The notes under the pieces were generated by a model. That model saw nothing but the letters and a program-made list of their open reading frames with translations, made no database searches and was not told where the DNA came from. Position numbers and translations under genes: made by a program. Below, piece by piece: positions 51,884 through 61,578 of a stretch of DNA of 64,000 nt (positions are counted from its first letter, which is position 1; each line of letters opens with the position of its first letter). The stretch comes from Pseudogracilibacillus sp037892545 (lineage in GTDB: Bacteria; Bacillota; Bacilli; Bacillales; Amphibacillaceae). The stretch spans positions 62,001 through 126,000 of the forward strand of contig NZ_JBBKBG010000001.1 of NCBI RefSeq assembly GCF_037892545.1, in the 5' to 3' direction.

Positions 51884-53692
51884 ATGAAAAAACAAAAACG
51901 TAGTGTACGAAATTTTTCGATCATCGCACATATTGACCATGGAAAATCAACCTTAGCAGATCGAATTTTAGAAAATACAAAAGCATTAACTGAAAGAGAA
52001 ATGTCTGATCGTTTATTAGATGCGATGGACTTAGAAAAAGAACGTGGAATTACAATAAAATTAAACGCTGTACAACTGGAATATACGAGTAAAGCTGGAG
52101 AAGACTTTATATTCCATTTAATCGATACACCTGGGCATGTCGATTTTACGTATGAAGTATCCCGTAGTTTAGCGGCGTGTGAGGGAGCTATTTTAGTGGT
52201 GGATGCGGCACAAGGAATTGAAGCCCAGACACTTGCAAACGTTTATTTAGCTTTAGATAATGATTTAGAAATTATCCCTGTCATTAATAAAATTGACTTA
52301 CCAAATGCTGATCCTGAACGAGTTACTCAGGAATTGGTCGATATTGTTGGGATCAATCCTGATGATGTTATTTTAGCATCGGCAAAGGAAAATATCGGTA
52401 TTGAAGATATTTTAGAGCGGGTCGTAGAAGCAGTACCAGAACCAGAGGGGAATCCAGATGACGCATTAAAAGCATTAATTTTTGACTCACTATATGATCC
52501 ATACCGTGGAGTCATCGCATATGTTTGTGTGAAAGAAGGACAAATTAATGTTGGCGATAAAATAAAAATGATGGCAACAGATAAAGAATATGAAGTGTTA
52601 GAAGTCGGTGTTTTTACACCAAAAGAAGAAAAACGTAGCCATTTAACCGTCGGGGATGTAGGCTATATGGCGGCAGCAATTAAAAATGTGAAAGATACAC
52701 GTGTTGGAGATACGATTACAAATGCAATAAACGGAGCAACAGAACCGCTACCAGGGTATCGTAAATTAAATCCAATGGTTTTCTGTGGTTTATATCCTGT
52801 TAACTCGGAAGATTATAATCCGTTACGTGATGCATTAGAACGATTAGAATTAAATGACTCTGCATTACAATACGAAGCTGAAACATCTCAAGCATTAGGT
52901 TTTGGATTTCGAACTGGATTTTTAGGTTTACTTCATATGGAAATTATCCAAGAAAGAATTGAAAGAGAATTTAACATTGATTTAATTACAACAGCACCAA
53001 GTGTTATTTACGAAGTTCATAAAACAGATGGGGAAGTTTTACGTATCGATAACCCAGCCCAAATGCCGGAGCCAACTGAAATTGAACAAATTTTAGAGCC
53101 GTATGTAAAAGCAACGATCATGGTTCCAAACGACTTTGTTGGTCCGGTGATGGAGATTTGTCAACGAAAACGTGGGTCATTCGTTGATATGCAATATTTA
53201 GATGATGTTCGTGTCAATGTCGTATATGAAATACCACTGTCTGAAATTGTTTTTGATTTCTTTGATCAATTGAAATCACATACAAAAGGGTATGCGTCAT
53301 TAGATTATGAATATATTGAGAATCGAGCATCTGATTTAGTGAAAATGGATATTTTATTACACGGTGAAGCAATTGATGCATTGTCCGTTATTATTCATAA
53401 AGACTTTGCCCAAAGTCGTGGCCGTCAAATTGCGGAAAAACTACGTGAATTAATTCCAAGACAACAGTTCGAAGTTCCTGTTCAAGCGGCGATTGGAAAC
53501 CATATTATTGCCAGAACAAATATTAAAGCTGTACGTAAAGATGTAACAGCGAAGCTATATGGTGGGGACGTTTCACGTAAGAAAAAGTTACTAGAGAAAC
53601 AAAAAGAAGGTAAGAAGCGAATGAAGATGGTTGGCTCTGTTGAAATTCCGCAGGAGGCCTTCATGAGTGTATTACAATTGAATGATAATTAA
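51884..53692 (+). CDS. lepA: Elongation factor 4 (LepA)
   Basis: 602-residue ribosome-binding GTPase implicated in back-translocation or initiation control. G motifs: AHIDHGKSTLADR near residue 15, DTPGHVDFTYEVSRS near 81 and NKIDLPNADPERV near 134. The C-terminal LepA-specific domain contains SRKKKLLEKQKEGKKRMK near 565. Preceded by RBS GGAGTGGCAGG. A terminator follows. The hemW gene that normally comes next is not found here. Confidence 0.97.
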   Translation: MKKQKRSVRNFSIIAHIDHGKSTLADRILENTKALTEREMSDRLLDAMDLEKERGITIKLNAVQLEYTSKAGEDFIFHLIDTPGHVDFTYEVSRSLAACEGAILVVDAAQGIEAQTLANVYLALDNDLEIIPVINKIDLPNADPERVTQELVDIVGINPDDVILASAKENIGIEDILERVVEAVPEPEGNPDDALKALIFDSLYDPYRGVIAYVCVKEGQINVGDKIKMMATDKEYEVLEVGVFTPKEEKRSHLTVGDVGYMAAAIKNVKDTRVGDTITNAINGATEPLPGYRKLNPMVFCGLYPVNSEDYNPLRDALERLELNDSALQYEAETSQALGFGFRTGFLGLLHMEIIQERIEREFNIDLITTAPSVIYEVHKTDGEVLRIDNPAQMPEPTEIEQILEPYVKATIMVPNDFVGPVMEICQRKRGSFVDMQYLDDVRVNVVYEIPLSEIVFDFFDQLKSHTKGYASLDYEYIENRASDLVKMDILLHGEAIDALSVIIHKDFAQSRGRQIAEKLRELIPRQQFEVPVQAAIGNHIIARTNIKAVRKDVTAKLYGGDVSRKKKLLEKQKEGKKRMKMVGSVEIPQEAFMSVLQLNDN

Positions 53693-53706
53693 TCATAGAA
53701 AAGACG

Positions 53707-53743
53707 AAGTAGATGATGGTAATCCAGTCATCTACTTTTTTAT
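53707..53743 (+). terminator. Terminator after lepA
   Basis: AAGTAGATGA (53707-53716) pairs perfectly with TCATCTACTT (53728-53737), 11-nt loop, followed by TTTTTAT. Confidence 0.88.
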
Positions 53744-53761
53744 AAAAAAGAGTCAACATAA

Positions 53762-53790
53762 TTGACAATGAAAATGAGATTTGATAATTT
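53762..53790 (+). promoter_or_regulatory. SigA promoter of the hrcA-dnaK operon
   Basis: A perfect TTGACA (53762-53767), a 17-bp spacer and TAATTT (53785-53790), directly upstream of CIRCE. Confidence 0.82.
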
Positions 53791-53800
53791 ATAATTAGCA

Positions 53801-53827
53801 TTAGCACTCACATCGATCGAGTGCTAA
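53801..53827. promoter_or_regulatory. CIRCE operator
   Basis: TTAGCACTC (53801-53809), 9-nt spacer and GAGTGCTAA (53819-53827) match the CIRCE consensus with no mismatch. HrcA binds it to repress the heat-shock operon. The operator overlaps the expected transcription start region. Confidence 0.98.
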
Positions 53828-53841
53828 CAGAGGTGATAAAC

Positions 53842-54867
53842 ATGTTAACAGAAAGACAGTTGCTCATCTTACAAACAATTATCGATAATTTTATTGATAC
53901 GGCGCACCCAATTGGATCTCGTGCTTTATCAAAAGATGAATCGATTCAACTTAGTTCTGCAACCATTCGAAATGTGATGGCAGACTTAGAAGATATGGCA
54001 TTACTCGAAAAAACACATTCTTCATCTGGAAGAATCCCTTCTGAAAAAGGGTATCGGTATTATGTCGACCATATAATTACACCAAAAATGAAACAAAAAG
54101 AATTAAATATTATTAAACATGTCATGCAAAATAAAATGGTCGATTTTGAACAAATTGTTCAATTATCTGCTGATTTATTATCACAGTTAACAAACTACAC
54201 GACAGTCATTCTTGGTCCAAATGATATGGATGCAACATTAAAACAAGTACAATTAGTTAAAATCTCTGATACGACTGCTGTTGCCATTTTAGTGACGAAT
54301 ACCGGGCATGTGGAACATAAATCATTCACTGTTCCGAGCACGATTTCCATGTCTGAATTAGAAAAGCTCATGAATATTTTAAATGATCGTTTACAAAATG
54401 TTCCACTCGTCCAATTACCATATACATTACAATCAGAAGTTTATGCATTAATGGAAAAACATATCCACAATTATGAAGTAATGTATGATTATATTCAGTC
54501 TGTTTTAACTTATGACGATAGTACAAAAATTTACGTCGGCGGACAATCAAACATCCTGATGCAACCGGAGTTTAAAGATGTTGAAAAAATTTACGATTTT
54601 TACACCATGTTGGAAAATGAACAACTAATGATTGATTTATTATCGAAACAATCAGAAGGTATTCAAGCATCGATTGGAAATGAAAATGAACATGAAGCAA
54701 TTAAACACTTCAGTTTGATCACGTCTTCGTATAAATTAAATGACAATCAAACTGGGAAAATTGCATTAATAGGTCCAACGAGGATGGAGTATCGTAAGGT
54801 ATTTTCATTAATGCAAGCATTGTCAGATGAAATAAGCGAAATTTTTTACCCACATAGTAATGAGTAG
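53842..54867 (+). CDS. hrcA: Heat-inducible transcription repressor HrcA
   Basis: 341-residue repressor of class I heat-shock genes. A winged-helix N-terminal domain (ERQLLILQTIIDNFI, then SSATIRNVMADLEDMALLEK, split by family spacing) is followed by a GAF-like dimerisation domain; GRIPSEKGYRYYVDH lies near residue 72. ATG 53842 is 6 nt after AGAGGTG. An in-frame GTG at 53821 lies inside CIRCE and is rejected. It represses its own operon and depends on GroE for folding in B. subtilis. Confidence 0.96.
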   Translation: MLTERQLLILQTIIDNFIDTAHPIGSRALSKDESIQLSSATIRNVMADLEDMALLEKTHSSSGRIPSEKGYRYYVDHIITPKMKQKELNIIKHVMQNKMVDFEQIVQLSADLLSQLTNYTTVILGPNDMDATLKQVQLVKISDTTAVAILVTNTGHVEHKSFTVPSTISMSELEKLMNILNDRLQNVPLVQLPYTLQSEVYALMEKHIHNYEVMYDYIQSVLTYDDSTKIYVGGQSNILMQPEFKDVEKIYDFYTMLENEQLMIDLLSKQSEGIQASIGNENEHEAIKHFSLITSSYKLNDNQTGKIALIGPTRMEYRKVFSLMQALSDEISEIFYPHSNE

Positions 54868-54959
54868 CTGACATATAAAAGAATGACCATTATAGTTTAT
54901 TTTGTATAAAATTCATGTTATTGTGTAACGTGGTAATGGATATTACGGAGGTGTACGTT

Positions 54960-55541
54960 TTGGAAGAAACGAAAGAGCAAAACGTTACGAATGAAGATAT
55001 CGATGAAACAAATATCGATGAGAATCAGGACGTAACAGAGGAAGATCATGAGGCGAATGCTGAAAAAAGTGAAGAGATCAATATAGAAGAAGTGTTACAA
55101 GAAAATGAACAGTTGAAACAAGAAACAGCCCAATTAAAAGACCGTATGCTTCGTATTCAAGCAGAGTATGATAACTTTAAACGTCGTACGAACGAAGAAA
55201 GACTAGCGGAAAGAAAATATCAATCCGAAAAATTAGCGACAGCCCTTTTATCTGTATTAGATAATTTCGAACGTGCATTACAAGTAGAAATTACGGAGGA
55301 AAACAAAGGGTTGATGGATGGGATGCAAATGATTTACAACCAATTTGCAGAAGCATTGCAATCAGAAGAGGTTACAGCAATTAATGCAGTGAATGAACCA
55401 TTTGACCCGAATATTCATCAAGCAGTAATGCAAGTAGAAGATGGATCAGTAGCATCAAATATTGTTGTAGAAGAATTGCAAAAAGGTTATATGTTAAAAG
55501 ATAAAGTAATTCGTCCAGCAATGGTAAAAGTTAATAAATAG
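54960..55541 (+). CDS. grpE: Nucleotide exchange factor GrpE
   Basis: 193-residue DnaK cochaperone. An acidic disordered N-terminus is followed by a long dimerising helix (ENEQLKQETAQLKDRMLRI near residue 52) and the beta domain with VEELQKGYMLKDKVIRPAMV near 170. The start is TTG 54960, 6 nt after GGAGGTG; this gives MEETKEQN. Upstream in-frame starts lie before the RBS. Confidence 0.95.
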   Translation: MEETKEQNVTNEDIDETNIDENQDVTEEDHEANAEKSEEINIEEVLQENEQLKQETAQLKDRMLRIQAEYDNFKRRTNEERLAERKYQSEKLATALLSVLDNFERALQVEITEENKGLMDGMQMIYNQFAEALQSEEVTAINAVNEPFDPNIHQAVMQVEDGSVASNIVVEELQKGYMLKDKVIRPAMVKVNK

Positions 55542-55565
55542 TTTAAAGAAGAAGGAGAATAAATG

Positions 55566-57389
55566 ATGAGTAAAATTATTGGTATTGACTTAGGAACAAC
55601 AAATTCATGTGTAACAGTAATGGAAGGTGGAGAACCAGTTGTTATTCCTAACCCAGAAGGAAATAGAACAACACCATCTGTTATTTCATTTAAAAATGGC
55701 GAAAGACAAGTAGGAAATGTTGCAAAAAACCAAGCAATTACAAACCCAAACACTATTCAATCTATCAAACGTCATATGGGTACTGATTACAAAGTAACCA
55801 TTGAAGACAAAGATTATACGCCACAAGAAGTATCGGCTATTTTATTACAACATTTAAAAGAGTATGCAGAAAGTTATATTGGTGAAGAAGTATCAAAAGC
55901 TGTTATTACAGTTCCAGCATACTTTAACGATGCGGAGCGTCAAGCTACTCGTGATGCAGGTATTATCGCTGGCCTTGAGGTGGAAAGAATTATTAACGAA
56001 CCAACTGCTGCAGCTCTTGCATACGGTATGGACAAAGAAGACGACCAAACTATTTTAGTATATGACTTAGGTGGAGGTACATTTGACGTATCAATCTTAG
56101 ACATCGGTGATGGTACATTCGAAGTTATCTCAACAGCTGGGGATAACCGTCTTGGTGGGGATGACTTTGACAAAAAAATCATCGACTATATGGTAGAAGA
56201 ATTCCGTAAAGAAAATAGCATTGATTTATCACAAGATAAAATGGCAATACAGCGTCTAAAAGATGCAGCTGAAAAAGCGAAAAAGGATTTATCAGGTGTA
56301 TCACAAACTCAAATTTCTTTACCGTTCATTACGGCTGGAGAAGCTGGACCATTACATTTAGAAATGACATTAACTCGTGCAAAATTTGATGAGTTAACAT
56401 CAGATTTAGTAGAGAAAACAATGGTTCCTGTACGTAAAGCGTTACAAGATGCGGATTTCTCTGCATCAGATATTGATAAAGTAATTTTAGTTGGTGGATC
56501 TACTCGTATTCCAGCTGTTCAAGAAGCAATTAAGAACGAAACTGGTAAAGAACCATCAAAAGGAGTAAACCCTGATGAAGTAGTTGCTTTAGGGGCAGCA
56601 ATTCAAGGTGGAGTATTACAAGGTGATGTAAAAGACGTATTATTATTAGATGTAACACCATTATCTCTAGGGATTGAAACGATGGGTGGCGTTACGACAA
56701 AATTAATCGAACGTAATACAACGATTCCAACAAGTGAATCACAAATATTCTCAACTGCTGCAGATAACCAAACAGCTGTAGATATTCACGTATTACAAGG
56801 GGAACGTGAAATGGCTGCAGATAACAAAACATTAGGCCGTTTCCAATTAACAGATATTCCAGCAGCACCACGTGGAATTCCCCAAATCGAAGTATCATTT
56901 GACATTGACGCAAATGGTATTGTAAACGTACGTGCAAAAGATTTAGGAACAAATAAAGAACAATCGATTACAATCAAATCTTCTTCAGGTTTATCGGATG
57001 AAGAAATCGATCAAATGGTAAAAGACGCGGAAGAAAATGCGGAGGCGGACAAAAAACGTCGCGAAGAAATCGATCTACGTAATGAAGCTGACCAAGCTGT
57101 GTTTATGACAGAAAAAACATTAAAAGACTTAGGTGAAAATGTTTCTGATGATGAAAAAGCAAAGGCAGAACAATTAAAAGAGGAACTTAAAACTGCTTTA
57201 GAAGGCGACGATATAGACGAGATTAAAGCGAAAAAAGAAGCACTTGAGGCAGAAGTTCAACAGTTAGCTACAAAATTATATGAACAAGCAGCACAAGCAC
57301 AACAACAAGCAGGTGCAGACGGGGATGCAGCTGGATCAGATGATGTAGTAGATGCAGATTTTGAAGAAGTGGACGATGAAAAGAAATAA
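55566..57389 (+). CDS. dnaK: Molecular chaperone DnaK (Hsp70)
   Basis: 607-residue Hsp70. It starts SKIIGIDLGTTNSC, with phosphate-binding motif VYDLGGGTFDVSILD near residue 165 and ILVGGSTRIPAVQ near 310, the substrate-binding domain and an acidic C-terminus. ATG 55566 is 8 nt after AAGGAG and matches B. subtilis DnaK; the ATG three bases earlier is also possible. It works with GrpE and DnaJ encoded on either side. A terminator follows. Confidence 0.97.
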   Translation: MSKIIGIDLGTTNSCVTVMEGGEPVVIPNPEGNRTTPSVISFKNGERQVGNVAKNQAITNPNTIQSIKRHMGTDYKVTIEDKDYTPQEVSAILLQHLKEYAESYIGEEVSKAVITVPAYFNDAERQATRDAGIIAGLEVERIINEPTAAALAYGMDKEDDQTILVYDLGGGTFDVSILDIGDGTFEVISTAGDNRLGGDDFDKKIIDYMVEEFRKENSIDLSQDKMAIQRLKDAAEKAKKDLSGVSQTQISLPFITAGEAGPLHLEMTLTRAKFDELTSDLVEKTMVPVRKALQDADFSASDIDKVILVGGSTRIPAVQEAIKNETGKEPSKGVNPDEVVALGAAIQGGVLQGDVKDVLLLDVTPLSLGIETMGGVTTKLIERNTTIPTSESQIFSTAADNQTAVDIHVLQGEREMAADNKTLGRFQLTDIPAAPRGIPQIEVSFDIDANGIVNVRAKDLGTNKEQSITIKSSSGLSDEEIDQMVKDAEENAEADKKRREEIDLRNEADQAVFMTEKTLKDLGENVSDDEKAKAEQLKEELKTALEGDDIDEIKAKKEALEAEVQQLATKLYEQAAQAQQQAGADGDAAGSDDVVDADFEEVDDEKK

Positions 57390-57404
57390 ATATATAGAAA
57401 CAAA

Positions 57405-57441
57405 AGGTCAAAGTCAGGATTTCTTGGCTTTGACTTTTTTT
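57405..57441 (+). terminator. Terminator between dnaK and dnaJ
   Basis: GTCAAAG (57407-57413, extended by a TCA/TGG inner pair) pairs with CTTTGAC (57428-57434), followed by TTTTTTT. It would reduce readthrough into dnaJ. Confidence 0.8.
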
Positions 57442-57452
57442 AAGAGACTCAT

Positions 57453-57482
57453 TTGCTATGGCAATGACATTAATGGTATTAT
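57453..57482 (+). promoter_or_regulatory. Possible promoter of dnaJ
   Basis: TTGCTA (57453-57458), an 18-bp spacer and TATTAT (57477-57482). It lies between the dnaK terminator and the dnaJ RBS. Confidence 0.45.
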
Positions 57483-57518
57483 AAATAAGATTGAGATCGT
57501 TTCAGGAGAGTGAATATT

Positions 57519-58637
57519 TTGAGTAAACGAGATTATTATGAAGTATTAGGTGTCTCGAAAGACGCAAGTAAAGAAGAAATTAGAAAAGCATACCGCAAAT
57601 TAGCGCGTAAATATCACCCAGATGTGAACAAGGAAGACGACGCTGAGAAAAAGTTTAAAGAAGCTAAAGAAGCATATGAAGTACTTTATGACGAACAAAA
57701 ACGTGCACAATATGATCAATTTGGTCATGCAAGCCAACAACAAGGCTTCGGTGGTGGTGGAGGCTTTGGTGGCTTCGGTGGCATGGATGATATTTTTGAT
57801 ATGTTCTTCGGTGGTGGTGGAAGAAGAGATCCAAATGCACCACAACAAGGAGCAGATTTACAATATACGATGGAATTAACATTTGAAGAAGCAATTTTTG
57901 GAAAGGAAACGGAAATTACTATTCCGAAAGAAGAAAATTGTGAAACATGTAATGGATCAGGTGCAAAACCTGGTACAAATCCTACAACATGTTCGAATTG
58001 TCATGGATCTGGACATGTAACTGTGGAACAAAATACACCATTTGGCCGTGTACAAAGTCAGAGAACATGTAATCATTGCTTAGGAAAAGGAAAAATTATT
58101 ACAGATAAATGTACGACTTGCCGTGGTGCTGGAAAAGTGAAGAAAAACAGTACGATTAAAGTCACCATCCCAGCTGGGATCGATGAAGGACAACAAATTC
58201 GTTTATCTGGAAAAGGAGAACCAGGCAAAAATGGTGGTCCTGCCGGAGACTTATTCGTTGTTGTTCATGTGCAACCACATGAATTTTTCCAACGTGAAGG
58301 GGATAATATTTTCTTAGAATTACCAATCACTTTTGCCCAAGCAGCATTAGGAGATGAAATTGAAGTTCCGACCGTACATGGTGCTGTCAACATTAAAGTG
58401 CCTGCTGGAACACAAACTGGAAAAACATTCCGCTTACGTGGAAAAGGGGCACCGAACGTTCGAGGTTATGGCCATGGAGATCAACATGTTAAAGTCCGTG
58501 TCGTAACACCGACTAAATTAACATCTCGTCAAAAAGAGTTATTAAAGGAATTTAATCAACTGGATGACAATACACCAATATCGGAAGAAGAGGACACCAT
58601 CTTTAAACGTTTTAAAAAAGCTTTTAAAGGGGAATAG
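57519..58637 (+). CDS. dnaJ: Chaperone protein DnaJ (Hsp40)
   Basis: 372-residue type I J protein. The J domain has YHPDVN near residue 32. A Gly/Phe-rich stretch (about 75-105) and four zinc motifs follow: CETCNGSG near 143, CSNCHGSG, CNHCLGKG and CTTCRGAG, then the C-terminal substrate domains. It activates DnaK ATPase. The start is TTG 57519, 9 nt after CAGGAGAG, giving MSKRDYYEVLGV. Confidence 0.97.
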   Translation: MSKRDYYEVLGVSKDASKEEIRKAYRKLARKYHPDVNKEDDAEKKFKEAKEAYEVLYDEQKRAQYDQFGHASQQQGFGGGGGFGGFGGMDDIFDMFFGGGGRRDPNAPQQGADLQYTMELTFEEAIFGKETEITIPKEENCETCNGSGAKPGTNPTTCSNCHGSGHVTVEQNTPFGRVQSQRTCNHCLGKGKIITDKCTTCRGAGKVKKNSTIKVTIPAGIDEGQQIRLSGKGEPGKNGGPAGDLFVVVHVQPHEFFQREGDNIFLELPITFAQAALGDEIEVPTVHGAVNIKVPAGTQTGKTFRLRGKGAPNVRGYGHGDQHVKVRVVTPTKLTSRQKELLKEFNQLDDNTPISEEEDTIFKRFKKAFKGE

Positions 58638-58670
58638 TCGACTTTTATTCGAAGAAAAGAGTGACTTGAA

Positions 58671-59609
58671 ATGGATTGGAAAGAATTTGTCTATCATACT
58701 ACAAACGAAGCGATAGAGCCTGTATCAAACGTCTTAAATAATGAAGGTGCAAACGGTGTAGTTATCGTTGACCCACATGTTTTAACAAGGGAGAAACGTG
58801 CATTTTATGGAGAATTATATGCATTAAATGAAAATATGTTCCCGAAAGAAGGCGTATTTATTAAAGCATATTTTGTCGCAAATGATCAATGGGAAGCGAA
58901 AAAAGAATCGTTAGTGAAAAAAATTCGCCAACTGGCTCAGTATGAGATTGATTTAGGTTTAGATGATGTATTTGTGCATGACGTAAAAGAAGAAGATTGG
59001 GAAAATGAATGGAAAAAATATTTTACATCTTTGCCTATTACGGATACATTAACGATTGTGCCAAGTTGGGAAGATTACACGAAAAAGAATGAAAACGAAC
59101 AAATCATTTCTATTGATCCTGGTATGGCATTTGGTACAGGAACACATCCGACAACGGTTTTAAGTATGCAAGCAATTGAAAAAACGATTACACCAGGTGA
59201 TATTATATTGGATGTTGGTTCTGGTTCTGGTGTATTATCTATCGGTGCTGTTTTATTAGGGGCAGAGCATGTATATGCATATGACCTAGATGAAGTAGCA
59301 GTGCACAGTACTAAAATGAATCGTGATTTAAATCATTTCCAACATAAAATTACCGTCAAACAAAATGATTTATTGAAAAATGTATCGCAAACCGCTGATA
59401 TCATTGTATCAAACATATTAGCTGATATTTTATTATTGCTAATCGATGATGCATGGGATAATTTAAAAGATGGTGGACTTTTCATTACATCTGGAATTAT
59501 TCAATCAAAAGAAAGAATGGTATGCGAAGCAATGGAGCAAAAAGGATTTACAATAATCGAGAAAAATGAACAGAACAATTGGGTAAGTTTCATCGCCAAA
59601 AAAGGTTAA
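58671..59609 (+). CDS. prmA: Ribosomal protein L11 methyltransferase
   Basis: 312-residue SAM methyltransferase that trimethylates L11. The N-terminal L11-binding domain precedes SAM motif DVGSGSGVLSIGA near residue 182 and the catalytic-type VSNILADIL near 245. The block DPGMAFGTGTHPTT near 148 is diagnostic. It lies 33 bp after dnaJ, the usual order. Confidence 0.95.
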   Translation: MDWKEFVYHTTNEAIEPVSNVLNNEGANGVVIVDPHVLTREKRAFYGELYALNENMFPKEGVFIKAYFVANDQWEAKKESLVKKIRQLAQYEIDLGLDDVFVHDVKEEDWENEWKKYFTSLPITDTLTIVPSWEDYTKKNENEQIISIDPGMAFGTGTHPTTVLSMQAIEKTITPGDIILDVGSGSGVLSIGAVLLGAEHVYAYDLDEVAVHSTKMNRDLNHFQHKITVKQNDLLKNVSQTADIIVSNILADILLLLIDDAWDNLKDGGLFITSGIIQSKERMVCEAMEQKGFTIIEKNEQNNWVSFIAKKG

Positions 59610-59759
59610 GAAACGTCTCTGAGCAGTGAAACAGTAGCTCTTGTTGGATGACGTCTGTTATACATTGCTGCTAAAAATGCTTATGGTAAATGGCTAACGA
59701 AGCCTAATATAATTCTCATATATCTTTTTAATTATTGATACAAAAAAGTAGGTGTTTTG

Positions 59760-60521
59760 ATGCAACGATATTTTATCATAGAAAATGATATAAACGATGA
59801 TCAAACTGTTACTATTTCGAATGAAGATGCCCACCATATTATAAACGTAATGCGCATGCAAAGCGGAGATGAAGTTATTTTAAGTTTCCCATCAGATGAA
59901 AGTTTTATCGCGATGATTTCTGAAATCCAAGATGGATCTGTCACATTTGAAATGAAAGAGAAAATGATGGAAGAAAAAGCTTTACCTGTATCTGTTACAA
60001 TCGCACAAGGATTACCGAAAGGCTCCAAATTAGAACTCATCGTACAAAAAGGAACTGAATTAGGTGCAGATAAATTTGAAATTATTCAAATGGATCGTTC
60101 TGTTGCAAAATGGGATCAGAAAGCTACGAATAAAAAACTTCCACGATATGAAAAAATTATAAAGGAAGCAAGTGAACAATCACATCGCACATCCATTCCT
60201 AAAATAGATGGAATCCGAACTTTAGATGCCATGTTACAAGATGCGTCCATCTATGATCATATTCTTTTTGCTTATGAAGAAGAAGCAAAAACGGAAGAGT
60301 ATCATTCGTTTTACGTAGCATTAAAACATATTAAAAAAGCAGACCGTGTACTATTGTTTATCGGTCCAGAAGGTGGCTTTTCAAAGCGAGAAGTAGAGCA
60401 ATTAAAATCATATGGAGCACATGCGGTTCGTTTAGGAAAGCGTATTTTACGAACGGAAACAGCTTCATTATATGCATTAAGTGCATTGTCATTTTATTTT
60501 GAAGAATTAGAAGCACAATAA
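59760..60521 (+). CDS. rsmE: 16S rRNA (uracil1498-N3)-methyltransferase
   Basis: 253-residue SPOUT-class enzyme that methylates U1498 of 16S rRNA. An N-terminal PUA-like domain is followed by the knotted domain, with FIGPEGGFSKREVE near residue 201 and LGKRILRTETASLYAL near 226. ATG 59760 has AGGTG 5 nt upstream. The 150-bp gap after prmA shows no obvious promoter. It corresponds to yqeU; the next B. subtilis gene (yqeV/mtaB) is not here. Confidence 0.95.
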   Translation: MQRYFIIENDINDDQTVTISNEDAHHIINVMRMQSGDEVILSFPSDESFIAMISEIQDGSVTFEMKEKMMEEKALPVSVTIAQGLPKGSKLELIVQKGTELGADKFEIIQMDRSVAKWDQKATNKKLPRYEKIIKEASEQSHRTSIPKIDGIRTLDAMLQDASIYDHILFAYEEEAKTEEYHSFYVALKHIKKADRVLLFIGPEGGFSKREVEQLKSYGAHAVRLGKRILRTETASLYALSALSFYFEELEAQ

Positions 60522-60566
60522 ATGGTGTTGGTGGAGAAAAAATGATCCACTGGCACCATTTTTTCT
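60521..60566 (+). terminator. Terminator after rsmE
   Basis: AATGGTGTTGGTGGA (60521-60535) pairs with TCCACTGGCACCATT (60546-60560) with one G-T and one mismatch position, followed by TTTT. A strong 15-bp stem. Confidence 0.9.
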
Positions 60567-60683
60567 GCTTGAAATTAGAAACGATTGCTGCAAAATTACC
60601 AATGTGTATAAAGTGATTTTAATCGAGTTACTAACTTTATTTGGTAAAGCCCTGTTTTATAGTATTTCTACATGATTCGTCTA

Positions 60684-60692
60684 TGTTATAAT
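60684..60692 (+). promoter_or_regulatory. Extended -10 promoter for the yneP gene
   Basis: TGTTATAAT (60684-60692): an extended -10 with perfect TATAAT; the -35 region is poor. It is 38 bp before the GTG start. Confidence 0.55.
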
Positions 60693-60729
60693 AAATGTAT
60701 AATTTATATATGGTTAGGGGTTAAATGTC

Positions 60730-61155
60730 GTGGTAATTAATCGTACAGAAATTGAAATAAGATATCAGGAAACAGATCAAATGGGTGTCGTCTATCATGC
60801 TAATTATTTAGTTTGGTTTGAAATCGGACGAACAAAACTAATTGAACAACTAGGATTTAAGTATGCGGAAATGGAACAAGATGGGGTCGTTTCACCAGTC
60901 ATCGATTTACAAATTACATATAAAAAACCTGCTCGATATGGCAATACAGTCATTATTGAAACATGGCTAGAGAAGTATGACGGCATTCGTACGACTTATA
61001 AATATCGTGTTGTAGACGAAAAAGGCGATGTGTATGTAACAGGAGCTTCAGATCATGTCATTGTAGATCATAAAACATTCCGTCCGCTTCGATTACGTAA
61101 AGTACATCCTAAATGGCATGAAGCATATCAACGTTTAGTAAGTAAAGAGGGATAA
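60730..61155 (+). CDS. yneP: Hot-dog acyl-CoA thioesterase (YneP/YbgC family)
   Basis: 141-residue hot-dog fold thioesterase. The catalytic-type motif YQETDQMGVVYHANYLVWFE (residues 11-30) with Asp15 defines the 4-hydroxybenzoyl-CoA thioesterase/YbgC subfamily. The natural acyl-CoA is not known. The start is GTG 60730 behind AGGGG. It is followed 2 bp later by yneQ, as in B. subtilis. Confidence 0.88.
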   Translation: MVINRTEIEIRYQETDQMGVVYHANYLVWFEIGRTKLIEQLGFKYAEMEQDGVVSPVIDLQITYKKPARYGNTVIIETWLEKYDGIRTTYKYRVVDEKGDVYVTGASDHVIVDHKTFRPLRLRKVHPKWHEAYQRLVSKEG

Positions 61156-61157
61156 AA

Positions 61158-61454
61158 GTGGCTTTTGGGATTAAACGAAAAGAACTCATATTATGGAAAG
61201 AGAAAGTGAAGAATGGTGAAATTGCTTTTCTTACACATTATTGGGAAGATCCTCGTTTCCCTACCGCAACATCCGTTACAAAAGTGGGTTGTAATGATAT
61301 CGACCGCTTAATTCATTGGGGTCAACAATATGGACTTAAAAAAGAATGGATCCATTTCACATCATACCCACATTTTGATTTATTTGAAGAGAGACAGCGC
61401 GAGATTTTATATAAGGAAAAAATGTTCGGTCATATCCGTCGCTTTAACTTATAA
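61158..61454 (+). CDS. yneQ: Conserved hypothetical protein YneQ
   Basis: 98-residue soluble protein without a known domain function. It begins with GTG 61158 after AGAGGGAT and contains FLTHYWEDPRFPTATSVTKVG near residues 24-44 (split motif), GCNDIDRLIHWGQQYGLKKE, and several aromatic and His residues. The position between yneP and yneR matches B. subtilis yneQ. Nothing in the sequence predicts an activity. Confidence 0.75.
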   Translation: MAFGIKRKELILWKEKVKNGEIAFLTHYWEDPRFPTATSVTKVGCNDIDRLIHWGQQYGLKKEWIHFTSYPHFDLFEERQREILYKEKMFGHIRRFNL

Positions 61455-61578
61455 ATCTCATATATTGTATAAGGAAGACGTAAGTAGCGATGCCCCATAG
61501 CAAGTTAGAAATCCAATCGTATCCCTATAGCATAATAAGTGAAATAAGATCGAGCAGAATTATAGTACGATAAAATAA

